Part shown: positions 36,466 to 44,564 of the stretch, one piece after another
How positions within the stretch are numbered: the first letter of the stretch is position 1
Layout of the letters: each line of letters begins with the position of its first letter
Source of the DNA: an uncultured Lachnospiraceae bacterium
GTDB lineage: Bacteria; Bacillota; Clostridia; Lachnospirales; Lachnospiraceae
Assembly: GCA_910585635.1 (NCBI GenBank)
Contig: CAJUFE010000007.1
Location: forward strand, 50,569-114,568
Length of the DNA: 64,000 nucleotides
Reading direction: 5' to 3'
Position numbers and translations under genes: made by a program
Notes under the pieces: generated by a model
Databases searched by the model: none
What the model was told of the DNA's origin: nothing
The model's input: only the letters and a program-made list of their open reading frames with translations

Positions 36466-39400
36466 ATGGATAATGATACGATCGTCATGTTAAAAGATCA
36501 AGTGAACACGGACCCCTCGGTCCTATTCCTGGGACAAGATCATCTTCGTTCAAAAACGGGTAAAAATATATTTTATGAAACAGTCAATAAGGAATTTTGT
36601 GATGGCAGATCGCCTGCGGAGACGGACTATACAGCTCTGTGGAAGGAAATGAACGGGGGCGGACCGTTAGACGAGCCTTCGTTTGAGAAGATGAGGTCGG
36701 TCTTACCACGGATCCCTGAACAGAGATGGCTCCGTAAGATCTTAAATATGCGCTGGGGTATGGTGATCACATCCGCTTTCGATGGAGTCTTATACCGGTG
36801 CGTAGGAGAAGATTTTTCTATACAGCCGATCGATATGGATCGGAAATATTTCGACAGAAAATATATGTCGAAGCGGACATTGAACGTCTCCTTTTTATAT
36901 GGGACGATCGATGGGATCGATGGCGCATATCCGCCGAAGGAATGCACCCGTTATGAATTTATGCGGAGGCGAAAGAAAGTAAATGATCGGATCGGGTGGG
37001 TGTACAGTGATATCCTGTCCGAATATGGCTATTTTGTCATTGATGGCTGGGATCCGGAGAATGACTGGATGGATACCCTGCTGGACAATGCCGGTGAGAT
37101 GCCATATGGTTCTATATATCTGTTTGGAGTTGACGAGGATGTCATAGATAATGAGGATATCAGAGCACTGATCGAAAACGGGATCCTCCAGACCGATAAA
37201 AGAAGCTTTGCACAAGCCTTGGAAGAGATCGGGTTTTTTGATGATATGTCCGATGACATCCGAGAAGCGTATGGGGCGGATGAAAAGACGATCACGATAA
37301 ACCATGAGAAGACGGCCCAGACGATCCTTTCTGTCCCAGAGCAGGCCATGATGCGTTTGGACTCGCATATCGCGATCCTCCATGACGATCTATGGCATGC
37401 GCCTGGCGCATATCAGCCGCCGATAAAAGAGCTTTATGCAAGGTTTCAGCAGCAGACCGATATGCCGGTATGGTATCTTTATGACGACCGATATGGATTT
37501 TATTTCAAGAGAACGCTCTATCAGCAATTGGATAAAGTTGTAGAAGAAGAATTACATAATACATCGTATAAAAGAAGATATATCCTGCTAGAAGGCAATT
37601 CGAATGTCGGTAAAACGACGATGTTAGCCTATCTGGCCTATCGGAAGAAGAACCGTGTCCCGATCATTTATATCTCTGGAGAGCCGACACAGTCGAAGTG
37701 GATGGAGAGCTTAAAGGAGTTCATCAAGGACCGATCGGAGATGTGGCAGAAGAAAGGGAAAAAGGTCAGTTCGATCCTTGTGATATGGGACGGGAATACG
37801 GACTATCACGCAGGACAAAGATGCAAGCAGTTAAATGACGTCCTAAGGGAATGCAATGCGGTCGTAGTGGGGAGCGCCTATCGCATGGAACAGAGAGCAG
37901 GTGATAAGCCATATTACAGGGATAATGCGAAAAACCACCATCTGCGCTTGTCCGGCACGCTGTTGGACGGAGAAGTTACCAGCATGCTGGAGTCTTTGGA
38001 GAAGATCGATATGGATACGCAAGTGCGCCCCCATATCAAGGATAACGAGGCTTATCTGATGTCTGTATTGCGGATCTTGTATCTGCGATACAGGGAGGAA
38101 TGGAGGCTGATAGCCGAAACCTTAGATCTCCATTTTAATAAAGAAGTAGAGGCCAATGAGGAGATAGTCGAAGAGAAAGCAGCCAGATATATGGAGGATC
38201 TGGCCAAGAGAGTGGATGAAGAGATCCAGAAGCAAGGTATAGCGGCAGCATGGCAGCTGCAATTAAAAAAAATAAAAAGTGAACTAGGAGAGGGAGAGGA
38301 TCTGGGGGAAGAAAAGCAGGAGAAACTGGAAAGAGCAGAGCATGTGGAAGGCTATATCAAAAAAGTAAATGAGATCTTGGCGGTATCCGGTGAGTTTTCT
38401 GTGTCCATCCCATTGACATTGATCCTGCGGATGATCACCACCGCCGAGGAACGGATCTTTAGCGATGAACAGATCTTTTTGATCGAGGTCATCGAGAATG
38501 ACAGCCTGCTCTGCTGCCGGAGAGACGATCAGGGGTATATCTCGGTCAGCTTCCGCCATCAGATCGAGGCGGACATGTATGCGAAAAGTAATCTGGGAAA
38601 TAGCCCGGATGAGAGAAAGGAGAAGGAAGTAGCGCTATTAAAGGAGATGATCGCCGCGTGCAAATGGTATGATGAGCATGAATGTGCGGCCGTTCTGATG
38701 CTGGTGAGATGCTTTGGTCCAAACTCCTGGGGAAGGGTAAAGGCGCCCAGAGGGGGGGACCGCCATTACAGAGAGTATGAGAAGTGGTGGGAAGAGATCG
38801 CCATAGCCCTTAAAGAGGAGATAGACGATCAGCCGGAATGCGTCCTGGTATATGCGATGTTGATCAGGAGCTACTGCCGTAAAGAGATCGATCGGATCGA
38901 AAAGGATCCGGAGCTGTCATCGGACGATCGGGAGCGGCAGGTCAAGGATCAGCTGTCGAAATTAAATGCGGCAAAAAAGATGCTGGAGACGACCATCTCC
39001 CAGTATGATCAAAACAACACGAACCAGCTGTGCAGACTATTAGGGGAGATCTGCTCGAACATCGTCTACAGGATGAAGAACCTGAAGGAGATCGTCGAGT
39101 GTGGAGGCTTGTTCAATGATCTGAAGATATATTTTGCTCAGGCTGTTAAAAATTGGTCTGAGAATAATACCGCTACAATATTCACAAAAAATGCATTGCT
39201 GGATATCTGGCTGAATGGTGTGTTCAATTATCTTTCAGTAAAAAAAGGACAGGGTCCTGTGGAGTTGATGAAAGATCCGGAGTGTGCCGACGCGGTAGCC
39301 AGGAGCGTCAGCTATATCAATGAGCTGTTGGACCTGACAGAAGATAACCTGGACGATATCAAGCTATTAGATAAGGTGGATAAGATATATAAATATGTTA

Positions 39401-40281
39401 AGGCAGACGGCCTGGACAGCCTGCTGGAGGGGGAAAGGAGATCGTCAAATGATACGTTCCTATATCTGAAGGCATGGAAATGCTGGGAGATGCAAAAAGA
39501 CATCTCCTTTGGCAGTGCAGAAGAGAATGAGTATCTGAAACATTATGCGAGAAATCTGTACCTGCTGCCAGACGACCTTGACCGTTTGGATATCGGAGAG
39601 GAAGCGGCGGCCAGTTTAAAAGGATATGCCCAAAAGGCGGCGGCCGAGGCAGTGAAGATCTTAGAAGAAAAGATGCAGACGATCGAGCGGTCCAGGAGCG
39701 GACGGTGTATGGCCATGCTGATACGGGCAAAATGGCTCCTTTATACAGGGAACATGCCATTGGAGATCTCACAGCGCCCTGTATTGACATTAAACCAATG
39801 GCATGAGATAGGCCGAGCATGCAAGACGTATATCACATATGCAGAACTAAAGGCGGAAAAGCTGAGGGACGCATTGGTCTTTCTCAGGACGATCTATGTC
39901 TGGAGCTTCTACAGAGACGAAGGGGAGTTTGAGCGGCTGCAGAGGAGCCAGAGTATGCTAAGGGCAAATAACTGGTACTTCGAGCGGATCTGCTTATGTA
40001 AGCTGGGGTCGGATCAGCCGAAGCTTTTTAAAGTCAACCTGCAATTGCGGAAAGGATCGGATAAAAAGTATATCGCCACGATCGTTGCTCCTGCAGATGG
40101 GATAGAGGATGAGATAACGAAAAATGTAAAAAACCGACAGGTCCATGTTCCCGACCACATGGCTCAGGAGCTTATAGGGAGCGGATCTGGCGGTGCGAAA
40201 TTTAATATAAGCCAACCAGTGGCGATCTGGTTCAATGCCAAGGGGCCTCAGATCGGTCTTCCGGAAAAAGGGGAGAAATAG
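36466..40281 (+). CDS. SIR2-like / STAND P-loop NTPase, probable antiphage sensor-effector
   Basis: A 1,271-residue protein. The N-terminus (about 1-260) resembles a divergent SIR2 fold: VLFLGQDHLRS in the place of GAGxS, WGMVITSAFDGVLYR in the place of TTNYD, NVSFLYGTIDG in the place of the HG motif. A STAND-like NTPase follows: Walker A EGNSNVGKTTM (near 376-386) and hydrophobic SSILVIWDG (near 438). The remaining 700 residues are helical repeats of TPR-like character. SIR2-STAND fusions (Avs5-like) deplete NAD+ on phage sensing. Key SIR2 residues are altered, so the enzymatic activity is uncertain. Start after GGTGGAGGAT. One base separates it from its partner gene. Confidence 0.7.
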   Translation: MDNDTIVMLKDQVNTDPSVLFLGQDHLRSKTGKNIFYETVNKEFCDGRSPAETDYTALWKEMNGGGPLDEPSFEKMRSVLPRIPEQRWLRKILNMRWGMVITSAFDGVLYRCVGEDFSIQPIDMDRKYFDRKYMSKRTLNVSFLYGTIDGIDGAYPPKECTRYEFMRRRKKVNDRIGWVYSDILSEYGYFVIDGWDPENDWMDTLLDNAGEMPYGSIYLFGVDEDVIDNEDIRALIENGILQTDKRSFAQALEEIGFFDDMSDDIREAYGADEKTITINHEKTAQTILSVPEQAMMRLDSHIAILHDDLWHAPGAYQPPIKELYARFQQQTDMPVWYLYDDRYGFYFKRTLYQQLDKVVEEELHNTSYKRRYILLEGNSNVGKTTMLAYLAYRKKNRVPIIYISGEPTQSKWMESLKEFIKDRSEMWQKKGKKVSSILVIWDGNTDYHAGQRCKQLNDVLRECNAVVVGSAYRMEQRAGDKPYYRDNAKNHHLRLSGTLLDGEVTSMLESLEKIDMDTQVRPHIKDNEAYLMSVLRILYLRYREEWRLIAETLDLHFNKEVEANEEIVEEKAARYMEDLAKRVDEEIQKQGIAAAWQLQLKKIKSELGEGEDLGEEKQEKLERAEHVEGYIKKVNEILAVSGEFSVSIPLTLILRMITTAEERIFSDEQIFLIEVIENDSLLCCRRDDQGYISVSFRHQIEADMYAKSNLGNSPDERKEKEVALLKEMIAACKWYDEHECAAVLMLVRCFGPNSWGRVKAPRGGDRHYREYEKWWEEIAIALKEEIDDQPECVLVYAMLIRSYCRKEIDRIEKDPELSSDDRERQVKDQLSKLNAAKKMLETTISQYDQNNTNQLCRLLGEICSNIVYRMKNLKEIVECGGLFNDLKIYFAQAVKNWSENNTATIFTKNALLDIWLNGVFNYLSVKKGQGPVELMKDPECADAVARSVSYINELLDLTEDNLDDIKLLDKVDKIYKYVKADGLDSLLEGERRSSNDTFLYLKAWKCWEMQKDISFGSAEENEYLKHYARNLYLLPDDLDRLDIGEEAAASLKGYAQKAAAEAVKILEEKMQTIERSRSGRCMAMLIRAKWLLYTGNMPLEISQRPVLTLNQWHEIGRACKTYITYAELKAEKLRDALVFLRTIYVWSFYRDEGEFERLQRSQSMLRANNWYFERICLCKLGSDQPKLFKVNLQLRKGSDKKYIATIVAPADGIEDEITKNVKNRQVHVPDHMAQELIGSGSGGAKFNISQPVAIWFNAKGPQIGLPEKGEK

Positions 40282-40282
40282 T

Positions 40283-41158
40283 ATGAAACCACCTAAAATA
40301 CTCCAAGCAGGGGAGCTTAAGAAGATCAACGATCATTTATATGCAAAAACGGGGTGCTTTGCCTTTTTGGTGCCGGATGCCCAGTGGATCTATCCTGAGC
40401 CAAAGAGCGGTAAGGAAGCCTTTGAAAGATGGTCCATTGAACTGTATACGGTCTATCATGATCATGGGTGCGGATATCTCCCCTATCTATTATCCGGAAG
40501 AGATATCTGTCCGGCCGATCTGCGGAGGGATCTTTCGAAGGCGAAAAGGCATATGGACAGTGTGAACAAGATCTTTCGAAAAAATCTTGCCCATGGGCTC
40601 ATGGATGTTTGTTCCAGGGATAGGATGAAGAAAGAGATATCCAGATACCATATCAAGAAGGACAAAGGAGAAAAATGGGATCTGTATTTCCAAAGCTTGA
40701 CGGATGATGATTGGAAGCGAGCCGCAGAACATCTGCGGGCCGATGCGGACGCTTTATTAGAAACATTATATAAATGGGCGGATGTGGTCGAGAAGGACAG
40801 GGATATATCCGATCCAAGAGAGGCCTTTGGAAGAGCCCGAGAATTTAGAAGCTCGATCTCCAGGAGGATCGTATTTGACTCGCTGGATAATGATCTTTGC
40901 AGTACCGGCGGGCCCTCTGCCCTAAAGATCCTGGATGGGGGATCAAAGAAAGGCAAAGGCTCTGTGGAACGAAATTCCGAAAAGCAGCTGCAGGAGTGGC
41001 AAGATGAGATACAGAAAGGCTTTCTTAGCGGAAAGATCAAGACAGCAGAAGATATTGTATCGGAGCTGAAGCGCTTTTTGTACAGGATCCATGAGCCGCT
41101 AAAAGATTCTTCTATCGCGATCGCGGACAGGACCGGATTTTCGTTGGATGGCTTTTAA
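40283..41158 (+). CDS. Partner protein with HEPN-type R-x4-H motif
   Basis: A 291-residue, mainly helical protein that I do not recognise as a named family. Residues 99-104 read RKNLAH in the context NKIFRKNLAHGLMDV, matching the R-x4-6-H RNase signature of HEPN domains. The middle and C-terminal parts are strongly charged (ISRYHIKKDKGEKWDLYF, AFGRAREFRSSISRR). The stop of the SIR2-STAND gene and this ATG are one base apart, with AAAGGGGAG inside the upstream gene, so the pair is a coupled operon. It may be a second effector, an RNase, or an inhibitor of the partner. Confidence 0.6.
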   Translation: MKPPKILQAGELKKINDHLYAKTGCFAFLVPDAQWIYPEPKSGKEAFERWSIELYTVYHDHGCGYLPYLLSGRDICPADLRRDLSKAKRHMDSVNKIFRKNLAHGLMDVCSRDRMKKEISRYHIKKDKGEKWDLYFQSLTDDDWKRAAEHLRADADALLETLYKWADVVEKDRDISDPREAFGRAREFRSSISRRIVFDSLDNDLCSTGGPSALKILDGGSKKGKGSVERNSEKQLQEWQDEIQKGFLSGKIKTAEDIVSELKRFLYRIHEPLKDSSIAIADRTGFSLDGF

Positions 41159-41190
41159 GGTGTCCATCGTGCTTTTTCGTTAGATGGCTT
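41138..41190 (+). repeat. 17-bp direct repeat at the end of the defence operon
   Basis: TTTTCGTTGGATGGCTT (41138-41154), covering the last codons of the partner gene, recurs with one mismatch at 41174-41190, just before the next promoter. It may mark a past insertion or deletion boundary. Confidence 0.5.
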
Positions 41191-41191
41191 A

Positions 41192-41220
41192 TTGATAAAG
41201 ATGGTATTTAATGGTATAAT
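41192..41220 (+). promoter_or_regulatory. Near-consensus promoter of the 31-residue peptide
   Basis: TTGATA and TATAAT are separated by exactly 17 bases; the predicted start is about 33 bases before the ATG. Confidence 0.75.
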
Positions 41221-41259
41221 AGCGATACCTCCGATGCATTGGTGGAATGAGAGATAGAG

Positions 41260-41355
41260 ATGGATGACCTTGGCACAGTATGTGTAGTGATCGATTGTGC
41301 AGTTGGTGTTCTTAACTTGCTCTACAACATCTACAGAGACAGGCGGAAAAAGTAG
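41260..41355 (+). CDS. Candidate 31-residue membrane peptide (type I toxin-like)
   Basis: The ORF reads MDDLGTVCVVIDCAVGVLNL followed by LYNIYRDRRKK: a single hydrophobic helix and a basic tail, the layout of many small Gram-positive toxins. It has its own near-consensus promoter and a short leader. The ribosome site is weak (GAATGAGAGATAGAG), and that stretch is complementary to the predicted small RNA made just downstream. It directly follows the SIR2-STAND operon. I cannot name a family; toxicity is inferred from shape and context only. Confidence 0.5.
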   Translation: MDDLGTVCVVIDCAVGVLNLLYNIYRDRRKK

Positions 41356-41465
41356 TACAAAGTGTGTGACGGCTTGTGAGTTGACGGCAGACGGACTAAC
41401 CAACCGTTTCGGAAAATCTTACTAATCCAGTGTATGCTGTGGTGTAACGAGCCTTCACATGCTAT

Positions 41466-41501
41466 TTGACATAGCGCTCGTGATGATGTATAATACATCA
41501 T
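41466..41501 (+). promoter_or_regulatory. Consensus promoter with a palindrome across the -10 box
   Basis: TTGACA (41466-41471) and TATAAT (41489-41494) are perfect consensus boxes at 17-base spacing. A perfect palindrome, ATGATGTAT-A-ATACATCAT (41483-41501), covers the -10 box and the start point, as expected for a repressor operator. Confidence 0.8.
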
Positions 41502-41645
41502 GAGGTTATTTATCTTTGATAACCCTCTCATTCTAAAACTACACATGTTAAAGTCCAAACTCAAAACACTGGCGGATGGTTACCGGCAGGAAAGAGGGCG
41601 GAGAAGGGAGCAAGGTCCGCAGGGCCTTGCTTTTCTTCTGCCCTT
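41501..41645 (+). ncRNA. Predicted small RNA of about 145 nt
   Basis: It runs from the consensus promoter to an intrinsic terminator (GCAAGGTC...GGCCTTGC followed by TTTTCTTCT near 41610-41640), itself nested in a CGGAGAAGGG/CCCTTCTCCG stem. The 5' end can form a hairpin (GAGGTTAT...ATAACCCTC). The unpaired CTCTCATTC after it is complementary to GAATGAGAG in the ribosome site of the 31-residue peptide. No ORF has a ribosome site. A candidate antitoxin or regulatory RNA. Confidence 0.55.
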
Positions 41646-41715
41646 CTCCGATCGGTCTTAAGGGTCAAGACCCTCATGTATGTTGCGATAGGTATAAAGC
41701 TGACAGGACAGGCGG

Positions 41716-42045
41716 TCAGCTGAACAGCCAGGACAGGAAGGATGGGCCAGGACGGCCTCCAGGCTTTCCTGGCGGTCTACCTGGAGGCCCCGGCGGCCTA
41801 AAAGGCGGCGGTCCTGGAGGTCCCGGCGGACCAAAAGGCGGCGGTCCGCCAGGTCCCATAGGTGGTCTGCCTGGAGGCCCAGGCGGTCCAGGCGGTCCTG
41901 GAGGTCCCGGCGGACCAAAAGGCGGCCGCCACGGAGGTCCTGGCGGTGGCGGCATAGGCGGCCCCGGCGGCGGAAAAGGTCCCCAGGGGCGATGCCTTTT
42001 GTGCTGGGACGGTGTCCACTGCATCTGTAGGATCTTATCAGACAT
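41716..42045 (-). CDS. Collagen-like / proline-rich small protein
   Basis: A 109-residue ORF: a unique N-terminus MSDKILQMQWTPSQHKRHRP, then Gly-Pro-Pro triplets (FGPPGPPGPPGPPGPPG and a second similar block) and a C-terminus ending PSFLSWLFS. The start follows AAAGGGA, and a TATAAA box lies just upstream on this strand. The opposite strand is also open (Gly-rich, starting at 41576), but that frame lacks a ribosome site and crosses an intrinsic terminator, so I prefer this one. No signal peptide. Function unknown; triple-helix formation is possible. Confidence 0.5.
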   Translation of the reverse strand: MSDKILQMQWTPSQHKRHRPWGPFPPPGPPMPPPPGPPWRPPFGPPGPPGPPGPPGPPGRPPMGPGGPPPFGPPGPPGPPPFRPPGPPGRPPGKPGGRPGPSFLSWLFS

Positions 42046-42386
42046 AGGTGAGATCCCTTTTTTGTTTTATACTATGTATCGTGGGGCGGGAGCGTTCCTG
42101 TAAAACGCCTATGCGGCAGGAGCGTGACGGGGACAGATGGGCCGAACTGGACATAAAACCTGGCAGTAGGCCGTCCTGGTGATCTGGGAAAGAAAAGGAC
42201 AAGGAAATGTCTCAAAAAGGGAGGATCTTCCTAAAAAAAAGAAAAGCTCCCCAGAAAAGGGAGGAAGCCGCCAGGTCAGACCTGACGGCTGATATTATGA
42301 AAAAAAGTTTGTAAGCGTTTAGCTCTTTACATGGATAAGTATAGCCATCAATTATGGAGAAAGTTTGAGCAGATCGTAAAAGAAAT

Positions 42387-42473
42387 ATGAACAAATTTTT
42401 ATGATCATGAACATTTAAAAGGAATTATGAACATTTTGACAAGATCATGAACATCCGAGAGCGGTCATGGACG
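42387..42473 (+). repeat. Five phased direct repeats, ATGAACA every 20 bp
   Basis: ATGAACA begins at 42387, 42407, 42427 and 42447, and ATGGACG at 42467: exactly 20 bases apart each time. The bases just before are also similar (GATC or AATT). Spacers differ. The array lies about 65 bases upstream of the -10 box of the sigma/anti-sigma genes and looks like a multi-site activator or repressor array. Confidence 0.75.
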
Positions 42474-42513
42474 TAACGGCCCAGGGTATCCGGACGGTTG
42501 CGCAAGAACATAA

Positions 42514-42541
42514 CATCCCGGCGGGATGGGCATTTTATAAT
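42514..42541 (+). promoter_or_regulatory. Probable activator-dependent promoter of the sigma/anti-sigma operon
   Basis: A perfect TATAAT (42536-42541) has no good -35 box. A 15-base palindrome, CATCCCG-G-CGGGATG (42514-42528), occupies the -35 area. Confidence 0.5.
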
Positions 42542-42638
42542 GAAAGGACAAAAAAATGCGAAAAAGAGTGAACCAAAGAGCTAACCACCGGCTCTTATAT
42601 ACCAGATGCATCGAAAAAGAACGGAAAGGAAACAGGTC

Positions 42639-43346
42639 ATGGATGATGAAAAGTTAGCTTTCGTGAAAAAGATGATAGAAGGTGACGAAAGGGCGTTTGA
42701 CGGATTATACCATTCCTATTCCGGGAAGCTGTACCGTATGGCGTATTTTATAACTGGCAACAAAAGTGATAGTGAGGATGTGCTGCAGGAAACATTTGTG
42801 AAATGCTTTCTGCACCGAAAAACACTGAAGGAGCCGGAGCGGTTCGAAGCCTGGATCTGCCAGATCCTGGTGCGGACAGCCTGGAAGCAGGAGAGGAGGT
42901 CCGGGAAAAGCAAGGAGGTCTCATATGAGGGGATCTTAGAGCTGGGAGAGGAGAGCGGGTCCAGGACAGCGCAGCAGATGCAGGAGGATGCCGCGTCCCC
43001 CGGCCCTCTTGACCAGCTGCTGAAAAAAGAGCAGTCCGGGGAGCTGATGCGGGCCGTCCAGGGACTGGATGTGAAGTACCGGACCATCGTCCTTCTATAT
43101 TATTACAATGAGCTGGGGATCCGGGAGATCGCCCAGATCACCGGGCTCTTTGAGGGGACGGTCAAGTCCAGGCTGAGCAAGGCCAGGAAGCTGCTGAAAG
43201 GAGCGCTGGTAAAGGAAGGGGACCCTCCGGGGCAGTCCGGACCTCTCGGAGCATCTACAGGGAGCAGGCGGTCGTCGGGTCCGGCGGACACGACAGGCTT
43301 TGGGATCAGGATGGCCCCGGGCAAAGGAGTGCCCAAGGCCACATGA
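42639..43346 (+). CDS. ECF-type RNA polymerase sigma factor
   Basis: A 235-residue sigma-70 family protein. Region 2: DERAFDGLYHSYSGKLYRMAYFITGNKSDSEDVLQETFVKCF. Region 4: LDVKYRTIVLLYYYNELGIREIAQITGLFEGTVKSRLSKARKLLK, the -35-binding helix-turn-helix. The C-terminal tail of about 45 residues (Gly/Ser/Pro-rich, after KGALVKEGD) is beyond the usual ECF end and probably disordered. The ATG follows AAAGGA. The anti-sigma-like membrane protein starts 18 bases after the stop. ECF factors usually activate their own operon. Confidence 0.9.
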   Translation: MDDEKLAFVKKMIEGDERAFDGLYHSYSGKLYRMAYFITGNKSDSEDVLQETFVKCFLHRKTLKEPERFEAWICQILVRTAWKQERRSGKSKEVSYEGILELGEESGSRTAQQMQEDAASPGPLDQLLKKEQSGELMRAVQGLDVKYRTIVLLYYYNELGIREIAQITGLFEGTVKSRLSKARKLLKGALVKEGDPPGQSGPLGASTGSRRSSGPADTTGFGIRMAPGKGVPKAT

Positions 43347-43364
43347 GGGAAGGGAGGATCATCA

Positions 43365-44243
43365 GTGGAACGCGATCGGGAAGAACGATTGGAGATGGAG
43401 ATCCGGGGCCAGCTCTCCTCTGTATGTTTTTCGGAAGAGCAGGCAGATCGGATCCTTGAGAAGGTGCATCAGGAGATGCGGGCCAGGAGCCCATATGAGC
43501 GCGCCCCCTTAGAGGAGAACGAGCAGGACCCCTTGCTTTTCGTGGGAGAAGGAACGGGGCATGAGGGCGGCTTGATGAGAGAAAGGAGTAAAAGGATGAG
43601 ACATAATAAGAAGAGGACAGGACTGGTGTTGGCAGCAGCTTTGATCGTGATGGGAACGGTGACCGCCATAGCGGCCGGGAAGGTAGCCTATACCTCCTCC
43701 AGCACCTCCGCGGATGAGCGTATCGATACGATGGCAGAGCTCTTGCCCCAGGCGAAGGCGTCTCTGGGACAGGGGGTCAAGATCCCGGAGCGTTATGCTA
43801 ATGGATCCGCTTTTAAGTATGGCTATCTCATCGATGTGGAGGCTTTCGATGACGCCCATAATGCGATCGGGACATTTCCTGAAGCCAGCGTGAGCTATGC
43901 CGGACCGGGAAATGTGAGCTTGAGCATCAGCAAGCCTTTAGAGCGGACAGAGAAAAAAGGCCGCTATGACCTGACGGAGACCTATCAGGATATCCAGATC
44001 CAGGGCAAGACCGATCAGTATCTCTTCCTGCCTCCGGACCAGGAGCCCAGCGAAGCGGATAAGAAGCTGGAGGAGGAAGGCAAGCTGATGATCAGCTATG
44101 GCTCCAGTGAGGTGGAGCGGAAGGCATTCCATTCCGTCCAGTGGAGAGAAGGGGATCTGGAGTACCTGCTGTTCACCTTTGAGGATGTGACGCTGGGAGA
44201 TCTGGCGGCCATGGCAAAGGAGACGATCGACCTGGGGCGATGA
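43365..44243 (+). CDS. Probable membrane-anchored anti-sigma factor
   Basis: A 292-residue protein: a cytoplasmic N-terminus of about 80 residues, one membrane helix (RTGLVLAAALIVMGTVTAIAAG, residues about 85-106) and an extracytoplasmic domain of about 180 residues rich in polar and Tyr residues. This is the layout of anti-sigma factors partnered with ECF sigma factors (DUF4179/DUF4367-like). I do not see a ZAS zinc motif. The GTG start has GGGAGG seven bases upstream. The extracytoplasmic part may sense an envelope signal. Confidence 0.7.
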   Translation: MERDREERLEMEIRGQLSSVCFSEEQADRILEKVHQEMRARSPYERAPLEENEQDPLLFVGEGTGHEGGLMRERSKRMRHNKKRTGLVLAAALIVMGTVTAIAAGKVAYTSSSTSADERIDTMAELLPQAKASLGQGVKIPERYANGSAFKYGYLIDVEAFDDAHNAIGTFPEASVSYAGPGNVSLSISKPLERTEKKGRYDLTETYQDIQIQGKTDQYLFLPPDQEPSEADKKLEEEGKLMISYGSSEVERKAFHSVQWREGDLEYLLFTFEDVTLGDLAAMAKETIDLGR

Positions 44244-44254
44244 GCCTTTGTGTG

Positions 44255-44300
44255 CCGGCTGGCAGCTGTGGGAGAGCAGCTGCCAGCCGGTATGTATTTT
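44255..44300 (+). terminator. Terminator after the anti-sigma gene
   Basis: A 14-bp perfect stem (CCGGCTGGCAGCTG region and its complement) with an 8-base loop, followed by TATGTATTTT. The rest of the gap to the next gene (about 260 bases) shows no other feature. Confidence 0.7.
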
Positions 44301-44564
44301 ACGGGTCAGGATCATAGGGAGAGTCGATGGGTACATTTTGGAAATGAGATCGACAGCAAACCGTAAGAGAAAAGAAATACTTTCCCCTCCCCTTTCCGGT
44401 ATACTGTATGAAACAGTAGCCCAAGATCACAGAGTCCATAGGGGGGATGTGTTACAGCCGGCGGCCGGACTGTCAGGCGGCCGCGGGGCCATCCCCAAAG
44501 CCTCTGGATAGGAGAGCTCAGCGGATGAAGGGAAGACGGCGGCTACGGGACGGGAGGGAGCATC

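Larger units (their letters stand above)
42046..42638. other. Gene-free regulatory stretch ahead of the sigma factor gene
   Basis: About 590 bases without a convincing ORF. It holds a hairpin near 42270 (AGCCG-CAGGTC-GACCTG-CGGCT), an AT-rich block, the phased ATGAACA repeats and a -10 box with a palindrome, listed separately. Confidence 0.6.

Noticed and set aside
36466..37250. Calling the N-terminus a proven active NAD+-cleaving SIR2 enzyme
   Set aside because: The glycine motif, TNYD-like and HG-like positions are all altered, so only a SIR2-like fold can be proposed.
41576..42103. Gly-rich plus-strand ORF of 175 codons
   Set aside because: No ribosome site, and the frame runs through an intrinsic terminator; the minus-strand GPP frame is better supported.
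42387..42473. Possible CRISPR array from regular spacing
   Set aside because: The repeats are only 7-10 bases with 10-13-base spacers and there are no cas genes; a regulator array fits better.
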